A DNA stretch of 64,000 nucleotides from Streptomyces xiamenensis (GTDB lineage: Bacteria > Actinomycetota > Actinomycetes > Streptomycetales > Streptomycetaceae), in the NCBI RefSeq assembly GCF_000993785.3, contig NZ_CP009922.3:5146001-5210000 (forward strand), written 5' to 3'. The notes beneath the pieces are model-generated. The model was not told the origin of the DNA, made no database searches, and saw only the letters and a list, made by a program, of their open reading frames with translations. A program made the translations under genes and the position numbers. This document shows positions 57,377 through 64,000 of this stretch, piece by piece; within the stretch, counting starts at the first letter, position 1; every line of letters begins with the position of its first letter.

Positions 57377-58189
57377 TCAGCCCCGGCACAGCGCCTCACC
57401 GTTGAGGACCGCGAACCAGCCGTCCGCCGCGCGGCCCCACTCCCGCCAGGACTGCGCGATCCGCTCCAGCCCGGCGCGGGTGGCGTACCCGCCCTCCACC
57501 GCGCGGTCGGCGTAGGCGGAGGCGACGGTACGTTCCGCCCACAGGCCGCTCCACCAGGAGCGTTCGGCCTCGGTGGCGAAGGTCCACACCGTGGCGGAGG
57601 ACCGTACGTCCGTGAAGCCGGCCCGGCGCGCCCAGGACAGCAGGCGGCGTCCGGCGTCCGGTTCGCCGCCGTTGGCCCGGGCCACCTTCCGGTACAGCGT
57701 CAGCCACTCCTCCAGGCCCGGCACCCGCGGATACCAGGTCATGGCCGCGTAGTCGGCGTCCCGCACCGCCACCACCCCGCCCGGGCGGGTCACGCGGCGC
57801 ATCTCGCGCAGGGCCGTGACCGGGTCGGCGAGGTGTTGCAGCACCTGGTGCGCGTGCACGACGTCGAACCCGTCGTCGGGGAACTCCAGGGCCAGCGCGT
57901 CGCCGGTGGCGAAGCGGATGTTGGCGGTGCCGCGCCGCTGGGCGGCGGCCCTCGCCTGGTCCAGTACGCCGGGTTCCGCGTCCAGCGCCACCACCTCGCC
58001 GCCGTCCCCGGCGACCCGGTCCGCCAGGTCGGCGCTGATGGTTCCCGGCCCGCAGCCCACATCGAGCAGCCGCCGGCCGGGCCGCAGCTCGGGCAGCAGA
58101 TAGCCGGCGGAGTTCTCGGCGGTGCGCCAGCGGTGCGAGCGCAGGACGGAGTCGTGGTGGCCATGGGTGTACGTCGCGTCGTTCGCCAT
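57377..58189 (-). CDS. Class I SAM-dependent methyltransferase
   Basis: 270 aa. Motif I LLDVGCGPGTISADLADRV (about 41-59), the acidic VALDAE, FATGDALALEFPDDGFDVVH and HQVLQHLADPVTALREMRRV (UbiE/Methyltransf_11 pattern), then TRPGGVVAVRDADYAAMTWY. The C-terminal substrate domain resembles actinobacterial enzymes that act on small molecules. Convergent with the BTAD gene; the 103 bp between them show no clear terminator. Confidence 0.9.
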   Translation of the reverse strand: MANDATYTHGHHDSVLRSHRWRTAENSAGYLLPELRPGRRLLDVGCGPGTISADLADRVAGDGGEVVALDAEPGVLDQARAAAQRRGTANIRFATGDALALEFPDDGFDVVHAHQVLQHLADPVTALREMRRVTRPGGVVAVRDADYAAMTWYPRVPGLEEWLTLYRKVARANGGEPDAGRRLLSWARRAGFTDVRSSATVWTFATEAERSWWSGLWAERTVASAYADRAVEGGYATRAGLERIAQSWREWGRAADGWFAVLNGEALCRG

Positions 58190-58337
58190 GCCGGCCAGTC
58201 TGCTCGTTGTCTCGGATAGTGGTCCATATCCGTCCGGAATATGGACGCACTGGGGGTGGGGTCACCGTGACGGCTCACCGGGATTGCCGTATGGGGCGAC
58301 CTCGCCCTGTATGGAGACAGCACCCGGGAGGCCCCGT

Positions 58338-59375
58338 ATGACCGAACCGCATGCCCCCGCCCAGCAGGCCCCGCGCCCGCTGGGCGAACGCCGCACCTGG
58401 CCGCGCAGCTTCATGGACCGGCTCACCAGCCCCCGCCCCGGGCTCACAGCCCTGCTGCGCGCCGCCCGGCAGAACGGCGGGCTGCGGCCGGGCCAGGACA
58501 CCCTGCGGCAGACCGCCGAGCTGCCGTTCGCCCCGGCGCCGCTGCCGGAGGCGGAGGCCGGGGCGCTCGCCGTCACCTGGGTCGGCCACGCCAGCTGGGT
58601 GATCCGTGTCGGCGGCCTCACCGTGCTCACCGACCCCGTGTGGTCCCGCAAGATCCTCGGCACCCCGGCCCGGGTCACCCCGCCCGGGGTGGCCTGGGAC
58701 GACCTGCCGCCCGTCGACGCCGTCGTCATCTCCCACAACCACTACGACCACCTCGACGCCCCGACCCTCAAACGGCTGCCGCGCGCCACCCCGCTGTTCG
58801 TCCCGGCCGGTCTCGCCCCCTGGTGCCGGCGCCGCGGCTTCATCCGGGTCACCGAGCTGGACTGGTGGGAGGCCGCCGAACTGCCCGCGCCGGACGGCCG
58901 GACCGCCGCCGTACGGTTCGACTTCGTGCCCGCCCACCACTGGTCGCGGCGCGGTGTGGCCGACACCTGCCGCACGCTGTGGGGCGGCTGGGTGCTCACC
59001 GCCCGCTCGGGGCGGCGGGTGTACTTCGCCGGGGACACCGGCTACGGCCACTGGTTCACCGAGATCGGCGCCCGCTACCCGGGCATCGATCTGGCGCTGC
59101 TCCCGATCGGGGCGTACGCGCCCCGCCGGCTCCAGCAGCAGGTGCACACCGACCCCGAGGAGGCCGTCGCCGCCTGCCAGGACGTCGGCGCGACCCGGAT
59201 GGCCCCGATGCACTGGAGCACGTTCCTGCTGTCCACCGAGCCTCCGCTGGAACCCCTGGACCGGGTACGCACGGCCTGGGAGGCAGCCGGGCGGCCCCGC
59301 CAGGATCTGTGGGACCTGCCGATCGGCGCCTCCCGGGTCCTGGAGGACGGCGCCCGCGAGGCCCGCGGCTTCTAG
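58338..59375 (+). CDS. MBL-fold hydrolase, NAPE-PLD/UlaG-like
   Basis: 345 aa. VTWVGHASWVIRVGGLTVLT, then SHNHYDHLDAPTLKRLP with the HxHxDH zinc motif, FVPAHHWSRRGVADTCRTLW, YFAGDTGYGHWF and MHWSTFLLSTEPPLEPL. The layout matches bacterial relatives of N-acyl-phosphatidylethanolamine phospholipase D; whether phospholipid is the substrate here is unknown. GGGAGG lies 7 nt before the ATG. It overlaps the convergent XRE gene by 4 nt. Confidence 0.88.
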   Translation: MTEPHAPAQQAPRPLGERRTWPRSFMDRLTSPRPGLTALLRAARQNGGLRPGQDTLRQTAELPFAPAPLPEAEAGALAVTWVGHASWVIRVGGLTVLTDPVWSRKILGTPARVTPPGVAWDDLPPVDAVVISHNHYDHLDAPTLKRLPRATPLFVPAGLAPWCRRRGFIRVTELDWWEAAELPAPDGRTAAVRFDFVPAHHWSRRGVADTCRTLWGGWVLTARSGRRVYFAGDTGYGHWFTEIGARYPGIDLALLPIGAYAPRRLQQQVHTDPEEAVAACQDVGATRMAPMHWSTFLLSTEPPLEPLDRVRTAWEAAGRPRQDLWDLPIGASRVLEDGAREARGF

Positions 59376-60259
59376 GTACGGGCACGGGTGCCCGGCGGGG
59401 CGCAGTGGGGGAGGAGCCGCAGCGCCTCGTGCGAGGGCGAGCCGGGTTCGGTGACCGCCAGGACCAGGAGCTGGTCCTCCTCCTGCGGGATCGCCAGGCT
59501 CTGCTGGGTCACGGTGAGCGAGCCGACCAGCGGGTGCCGCATCTCATAGCTGGCCAGCTCGCACGGACCGACGCCGTGGTCGTTCCACATCGCCGAGAAT
59601 GCGTGGCTCTTGACGGTGAGTTCGCCGACGAGGGAGGCGAGCAGCGGGTCATCGGGGTACCGTCCGGCCACCATGCGCAGATTGCGGACCACCGCCCTGG
59701 CCTTGGCGGGCCAGTCCGCGTACAGCGCGCGGGTGTGCGGGTCGGTGAAGATCAGCCGCGCGAGATTGGGCCGCCCGGCCGGGTTCCCCGGGGCGTCGCG
59801 GTCCAGATGGCCGGCGAACAGGGCGTGGCCCAGCCCGTTCCAGGCCAGGACGTCGGCCCGCCGCCCGCTGACCAGCGCCGGGACCGCCTCCAGGGTGGCG
59901 AGCAGGGCGAGCGTGGCGGGACCGGCGTGCTCGGGGGGCGGACGGTGTGCGGTACGGCCCCGGGCAGGCCGCTTGGCGGCCTCGGCGAGATCGTGCAGAT
60001 GGCGCCGTTCCGCCGCGCTCAGCCGCAGCGCACGGGCCAGGGCGTCCAGCACTTCGGGGGAGGCACCCACCGACTGCCCCTGCTCAAGACGCGTGTAGTA
60101 CGAGGCGCTCACCCCGGCGAGCAGGGCGAGTTCCTCGCGGCGCAGTCCGGTCACCCGTCGCCGGCCCCCGTAGTCCCGCAGGCCGACATCCGCCGGGCGC
60201 AGCCGGGAACGCCGGGTGTGGAGAAAGTCGCCGAGCCGACCGCGTTCGCTCGCACTCAT
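59372..60259 (-). CDS. XRE-family regulator with MmyB-like ligand-binding domain
   Basis: 295 aa. N-terminal helix-turn-helix: RLGDFLHTRRSRLRPADVGL, TGLRREELALLAGVSASYYT, RLEQGQSVGASPEVLDALAR. The C-terminal domain (about 110-280) has the MmyB PAS-like pattern: PALVSGRRADVLAWNGLGHA, YADWPAKARAVVRNLRM, SAMWNDHGV. In actinobacteria these regulators typically lie divergent from an oxidoreductase or hydrolase they control, here the lactonase-like and esterase genes. Confidence 0.92.
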   Translation of the reverse strand: MSASERGRLGDFLHTRRSRLRPADVGLRDYGGRRRVTGLRREELALLAGVSASYYTRLEQGQSVGASPEVLDALARALRLSAAERRHLHDLAEAAKRPARGRTAHRPPPEHAGPATLALLATLEAVPALVSGRRADVLAWNGLGHALFAGHLDRDAPGNPAGRPNLARLIFTDPHTRALYADWPAKARAVVRNLRMVAGRYPDDPLLASLVGELTVKSHAFSAMWNDHGVGPCELASYEMRHPLVGSLTVTQQSLAIPQEEDQLLVLAVTEPGSPSHEALRLLPHCAPPGTRART

Positions 60260-60297
60260 GCCTCCCAGTGTGCCCGGTCGGACCGGCGTCAGCCTGA

Positions 60298-60308
60298 CCC
60301 TGGCAGGG
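60298..60308. promoter_or_regulatory. Operator candidate for the XRE regulator
   Basis: CCCTGGCAGGG, a perfect 11-bp dyad in the 102-bp divergent region, 38 nt from the XRE start and 53 nt from the metallo-hydrolase start. Confidence 0.45.
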
Positions 60309-60361
60309 GTACGCAGCACAGGGTGTGGCCCGCCCCGGCGCGCCCGGTGAGGGTGGTCGGT

Positions 60362-61321
60362 ATGAACTCCCCTGACGACACGGACCCGATGGACCGTACG
60401 GACCACACAGGTCGCACCCACCGCACGGATCACCTGGAGCTGGGCGGCGTCGGCATCACCCGGGTGACGGAGTACGCCGGCCCGCTCGGGATGACGCCCG
60501 CCACCTTCCTCGCCACCGACTCGGAGGAGACCTGGCACGCCAACTCCTCCTGGCTCGCGCCCGACTTCTTCGACCCGGACACCGGCACCGTGAACGCGGT
60601 CGTCCAGACGTGGGTGGTGCGCAGCGAAGGCAGGACCATCCTCGTCGACACGGGCGCGGGCAACGGCAAGGAGCGCCCGTACTCACCGGTCTGGAGCCAC
60701 CTGCGGACCGACTTCCTGGAGCGCCTGGCGCGGGCCGGCGTCACACCCGAGGATGTCGACCTCGTCGTCAACACCCATCTGCACGTGGACCACGTCGGCT
60801 GGAACACCCGCCTGGAGGACCGGGAATGGGTCCCCACCTTCCCCAACGCCACCTATCTGATCGCCAAGGACGACTTCGACTTCTGGAACCCGGAGAACAA
60901 CCACCGCACGGCACTGGGACGCGGCAACCAGAACGTCTTCGAGGACAGCGTCGCCCCCGTCCACCGCGCCGGACAGGTGCGGTTGTGGGAGGGCAGCCAC
61001 CGTATCGACAGCCGGCTGCGTCTGGACCTCGCGCCGGGGCACACACCCGGCTCCTGTGTGCTCACCCTGGAGAGCGGCACGGACCGGGCGGTGTTCGTCG
61101 GTGACCTGCTGCACAGCCCCGTACAGATACTGGAACCGGACCACAACAGCTGCTTCTGCGAGGACCCCGTTCGCGCCCGGGCCACCCGGCGCCGCGTCCT
61201 GGGCTGGGCGGCCGACCAGCGGGCACTGGTCGTACCGGCGCATCTGGGCGGCCACGGCGCGGCGCAGGTCGAGCGGAACGGCCCCGGGTTCGCCATCAGG
61301 GAATGGGCGCCGTTCGCATGA
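60362..61321 (+). CDS. MBL-fold metallo-hydrolase, lactonase-like
   Basis: 319 aa. After a His/Asp/Thr-rich tail (about 25 residues) the fold starts at ELGGVGITRVTEYAGPLGMT. Metal motif: VNTHLHVDHVGWNTRLED; further ligands in LAPGHTPGSCVLTLESG, VFVGDLLHSPVQI and VVPAHLGGHGAAQVE. The closest recognisable branch includes AttM/AhlD-type and related small-lactone or ester hydrolases. The downstream esterase overlaps its stop by ATGA, so both act in one unit under the divergent XRE regulator. Confidence 0.9.
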   Translation: MNSPDDTDPMDRTDHTGRTHRTDHLELGGVGITRVTEYAGPLGMTPATFLATDSEETWHANSSWLAPDFFDPDTGTVNAVVQTWVVRSEGRTILVDTGAGNGKERPYSPVWSHLRTDFLERLARAGVTPEDVDLVVNTHLHVDHVGWNTRLEDREWVPTFPNATYLIAKDDFDFWNPENNHRTALGRGNQNVFEDSVAPVHRAGQVRLWEGSHRIDSRLRLDLAPGHTPGSCVLTLESGTDRAVFVGDLLHSPVQILEPDHNSCFCEDPVRARATRRRVLGWAADQRALVVPAHLGGHGAAQVERNGPGFAIREWAPFA

Positions 61322-62856
61322 CCATCACCGCACCCTTCACTCCCCCCGCTGCCTCCGTCCCCACCTCCACCCGCACCGTGCGGACCGACCGGGGAGCGGT
61401 CACCGGCATCCGGTACGAGGACGGCACGGCCGTCTTCCACGGCATCCCGTACGCGGCGCCCCCGGCCGACAGCGGGCGCTTCGCCCCACCACGTCCGCAC
61501 GCCCCGTGGACGGGTGACCGGGACGCCACCGTCCCCGGGCCGACCGCTCCCCAGTCCGAACGGAACCTGGGCGCCATCGACATGGCACCGTTCTTCGGCC
61601 CCGGCTGGGTCCGCGGCGAGGACTACCTCACCCTGACCATCCGGTCCCCCGCCCCATCGGCCGGCCGGCGCCTGCCGGTGCTGGTCTTCGTGCACGGCGG
61701 CGGTCTGGTGGCCGGCTCGACGCGGGGCGGGCTGTACGACGGGGCCGCGTTCGCCCGCGACGGCGTCGTGCTGGTCACGGTGAACTACCGGCTGGGCATT
61801 CCCGGTTTCCTCCACCTGCCCGGCGCGCCGCCCAACCGGGGACTCCTGGACGTCATCGCCGCGCTGCGCTGGGTACAGCAGAACATCGCCGGATTCGGCG
61901 GCGACCCGGACCGCGTCACGCTGGGCGGCCAGTCGGCCGGCGGCACGCTGGTCGGGGCCGTCATCGCCGCGCCCGAGTCGGTAGGGCTGCTGCGCCGTGC
62001 GATCATCCAAAGCGGCAGCGGACTGGGGGCGTTCACTCCGGAACAGGCCGGGCGGGTCACCCGTGCGGCGGTCGGCGCGCTGGGCGTGGCCCCGCGCGCC
62101 GACGCCTTCGACGCGGTCCCCGACGACCGGCTGGTGGCCGTCGCGGCCGGGCTCGGCGGTCTCGACCTGCGTACGGCGACCGCCTACGACCCGCTGCAAG
62201 GGCTCAGCCCCTTCGGCGTGGTCCTGGCGGAGCAGCCCGCGCACACGGTCGCCGCCGGGCGGGGCGCGGACCTCGACCTGCTCCTGGGCACCAACGCGGA
62301 GGAGGGCAACCTCTACCTGGTCCCCTCCGGCGCGTACGCCGCCTCGACCGACGCCGACGTCCGGGCGGTGGCCGCCCGTGCCCACCCCGATCCGGACGCG
62401 CTGGTGGCGGCGTACCGCGCGGCGCGCCCGCAGGCAGGGCCCGCCGAACTGCGCTCCGCCCTTCTGGGAGACGCCCTGTTCGGCGCCGGAACCCGTGCCC
62501 TGACCCGGGCGCACGCCGCGCACCGCGCCGGGGCGACGTACAGCTACCTCTTCGAGTGGCGCTCGCACGCCCTGGACGGGGCCCTCGGTGCCGCCCACGC
62601 CACGGAGCTGCCCTTCGTCTTCGGCCTCGGCCGCGCGCTGCTGCGCGGACCGCGCGCACTGCTCGGGACCCGGCCGCCGCCCGCCGATCTGGCCGGCCGG
62701 ACGCACGGGTCCTGGGTGCGTTTCGTCCGTACCGGCGATCCCGGCTGGCGCCCGTACACCCGGGATCACCCGAACACGATGCGCATCGGAGCGCGCTGGA
62801 TCGAACAGGAGGACGTACGCGGGGCGGAACGGCGAGCCTGGGAGCTGACGCCCTGA
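61318..62856 (+). CDS. Type B carboxylesterase family protein
   Basis: 512 aa. GTAVFHGIPYAAPPADSGRF, EDYLTLTIRSP, VFVHGGGLVAGSTRGGLYDG (oxyanion hole) and the nucleophile elbow TLGGQSAGGTLVGAV with Ser206. The Glu is probably in LLGTNAEEGNLYL and the His in AHATELPFVFGLG. No signal peptide, so it is probably cytoplasmic. Coupled to the lactonase-like gene; together they may open and cleave a xenobiotic or signal ester. Hairpin 42 nt downstream. Confidence 0.92.
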   Translation: MTITAPFTPPAASVPTSTRTVRTDRGAVTGIRYEDGTAVFHGIPYAAPPADSGRFAPPRPHAPWTGDRDATVPGPTAPQSERNLGAIDMAPFFGPGWVRGEDYLTLTIRSPAPSAGRRLPVLVFVHGGGLVAGSTRGGLYDGAAFARDGVVLVTVNYRLGIPGFLHLPGAPPNRGLLDVIAALRWVQQNIAGFGGDPDRVTLGGQSAGGTLVGAVIAAPESVGLLRRAIIQSGSGLGAFTPEQAGRVTRAAVGALGVAPRADAFDAVPDDRLVAVAAGLGGLDLRTATAYDPLQGLSPFGVVLAEQPAHTVAAGRGADLDLLLGTNAEEGNLYLVPSGAYAASTDADVRAVAARAHPDPDALVAAYRAARPQAGPAELRSALLGDALFGAGTRALTRAHAAHRAGATYSYLFEWRSHALDGALGAAHATELPFVFGLGRALLRGPRALLGTRPPPADLAGRTHGSWVRFVRTGDPGWRPYTRDHPNTMRIGARWIEQEDVRGAERRAWELTP

Positions 62857-62897
62857 GGCACTGAGGCCCCGGCGTCGCCGTCGGACCCGCCGCGGGG

Positions 62898-62915
62898 CCG
62901 GGGAAGCTTCCCCGG
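62898..62915 (+). terminator. Palindromic hairpin after the carboxylesterase
   Basis: CCGGGGAAGCTTCCCCGG is an 18-bp perfect palindrome 41 nt after the stop; outer GGGG/CCCC bases extend the stem imperfectly. The rest of the gap to 63075 holds no supported gene. Confidence 0.6.
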
Positions 62916-63075
62916 TCCCGGCCCCACCACGGCCGGGACGGCGCGGGCCCCGGTGACAGAGCGCTTCCGCACTGCCTGGAAGGCCGCAACGCCCGCTGGG
63001 GGCTCGTGCTCGACCGCGCCCACGAGCCCGACACCGTCACCTGGCCACCGCCCACGCACCGCGCGAAGCGAGGAC

Positions 63076-64000
63076 CTAATCCCTGACCTTGAGGAAGCGC
63101 ATCCGGGTTGCGCCATTGCTGTCGGTGCCGCCGGCCTCGGCGCTGGAAATGTTGCCGCCGGTGAGGACGAACATCAGGTGCAGGCGAACCGTCCGGGGGC
63201 CGGAGGCGACCGTGTACTCGGTCATGATGTGCGTGGTTCCGCCCTGCTGCTCCTGCCTCGCCGCGTTGATCGCCGCGATCTGGGTGAAGCTCGTCAGGAG
63301 GGTGTCCGTGGTCTCGTCCCTGAGCCAGCCGATGATGTAGCCGCTGCCGCCGGTGGCGGAACCGAGCGCGTACCGTACATCGCTGTCGATGTGGTACACC
63401 CCGGCTTCCGGGAGCACGATGTCGGACTCGGGGATCGGCACGTCGGTGCCTGCCCGGGCCAGCAGGTCGGCGTGCTGCCTCTCGGCGTTGAGGAACGCGC
63501 TCACCGGCGTGAGGCGGGCGCCGACCTCCCACCTCTCGGGGCAGCCGGGCGTCCCGGTGACGTCGATGTCCACCGACCGTTCGCTGCCGCTGTTGCCGCC
63601 GGGAGCGATACCCGTCACGTCGATCCGCGGCACGAGCAGCCCACCGGTCGTGTTCCGCGCGGCGTTGCACGGGGACGGGTCCAGAGCAGGCGTGTCGGGC
63701 ACGTACAGACATCCGTCGCTGCCCCGGGTGATGGCGTTGCCCCGGTCGGTGGAGAGGCACGGAGGGCGGACGGGTGCGCATCCGTCACCGCAGGAGGTGA
63801 CCGGGAGGACCGGCGGGACCGCGGCGTAGGGAGTCGAACCGTCGAGGGTGTCGGTCGTGCAGGTGACCGCGCCGTCGCAGTTGCGGCATGTCGTACGGAG
63901 GAACGTCCTGCCGCAGCCCGGGGCGGACGCCTCGACGGTGAGGACCAAGCTGTCGACGGTCCACTGCTTTGGTCCGACTCGGCAGGTGTCGTCGTTGCCT
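63076..64000 (-). CDS. Cysteine-rich protein with C-terminal jelly-roll-like domain (5' end beyond window)
   Basis: The frame is open to the right edge, so at least 307 residues of a longer protein are present; an internal TTG at 63948 is unlikely to be the true start. The visible N-terminal part is Cys-rich (PGCGRTFLRTTCRNCDGAVT, SCGDGCAPVRPPC), then a linker, then from about residue 165 of the visible part a beta-rich domain with PEAGVYHIDSDVRYALG, GYIIGWLRDETTDTLLTSF and VRLHLMFVLTGGNISSAEAG. The end resembles C1q/jelly-roll modules of phage-like receptor-binding or surface proteins. I do not recognise the whole protein. Confidence 0.65.
   Translation of the reverse strand, partial: GNDDTCRVGPKQWTVDSLVLTVEASAPGCGRTFLRTTCRNCDGAVTCTTDTLDGSTPYAAVPPVLPVTSCGDGCAPVRPPCLSTDRGNAITRGSDGCLYVPDTPALDPSPCNAARNTTGGLLVPRIDVTGIAPGGNSGSERSVDIDVTGTPGCPERWEVGARLTPVSAFLNAERQHADLLARAGTDVPIPESDIVLPEAGVYHIDSDVRYALGSATGGSGYIIGWLRDETTDTLLTSFTQIAAINAARQEQQGGTTHIMTEYTVASGPRTVRLHLMFVLTGGNISSAEAGGTDSNGATRMRFLKVRD

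Noticed and set aside
54217..57399. 1060-codon minus-strand frame covering the BTAD gene
   Set aside because: Only its last 154 codons are MarR-like with a good ribosome site; the rest is a shadow.
62857..63075. Possible protein remnant (frame reading GLVLDRAHEPDTVTW)
   Set aside because: Too short, with no start and no family I can name; left unannotated apart from the hairpin.

Overview
The window reads as chromosomal DNA of a high-G+C actinomycete, almost certainly Streptomyces or a close relative. The support is pervasive G/C third codon positions, many GTG and a few TTG starts, a SARP/BTAD regulator, carbohydrate ABC operons without their own ATPase (in Streptomyces usually served by the shared ATPase MsiK), and a MITE that resembles an abundant Streptomyces repeat. 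I saw no rRNA, tRNA, CRISPR array or intact prophage. Gene density is high, short operons overlap by ATGA or GTGA, and most genes are enzymes or one-component regulators.

Layout, left to right. 1-4.5 kb: end of an ABC-2 permease, an MDR oxidoreductase behind a MerR-type promoter, a small membrane protein, a lipoprotein, and a ThuA plus Gfo/Idh/MocA sugar pair. 4.8-5.3 kb: a scar of two truncated, back-to-back gene remnants. 5.3-8.5 kb: acyl-CoA hydrolase, class III aminotransferase and beta-ureidopropionase (beta-alanine/pyrimidine catabolism). 8.7-16.3 kb: an anchored protein of unknown function, GntR regulator, exonuclease III, two-step phosphatidylethanolamine synthesis (psd-pssA), and a CoA-ester lyase with TetR. 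16.3-22 kb: GNAT, EEP nuclease, HAD phosphatase, LysR, a toxin and antitoxin fused in one frame, GlxA-type AraC regulator and RidA.

22-32 kb is an alpha-galactoside locus: GH36 alpha-galactosidase divergent from lacI, binding protein, two permeases and a large secreted GH-A-like glycosidase. Two identical 14-bp palindromes lie between the divergent units. The locus looks partly decayed: a P-loop kinase at its left end is cut off at a TnpB remnant, and the second permease carries an apparent 1-nt frameshift in a C run. 32-45 kb: a radical SAM protein with an SOS box, SRPBCC and VOC proteins, an isolated PAS protein, D-aminopeptidase and M20 peptidase, hydrolase/TetR with twin operators, an S9 peptidase/LD-carboxypeptidase operon, and an SMI1/HIT/MazG group bracketed by two copies of one MITE.

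46-53.5 kb is a polyol or sugar locus: DUF5107 protein, DeoR regulator, binding protein, two permeases and a zinc alcohol dehydrogenase. A 220-bp gap upstream of deoR is packed with copies of an 11-bp motif. 53.5-64 kb: DUF1772 protein, a divergent MarR pair, BTAD regulator, methyltransferase, NAPE-PLD-like hydrolase, an XRE regulator facing a metallo-hydrolase/carboxylesterase operon, and a cysteine-rich protein that runs off the right edge.
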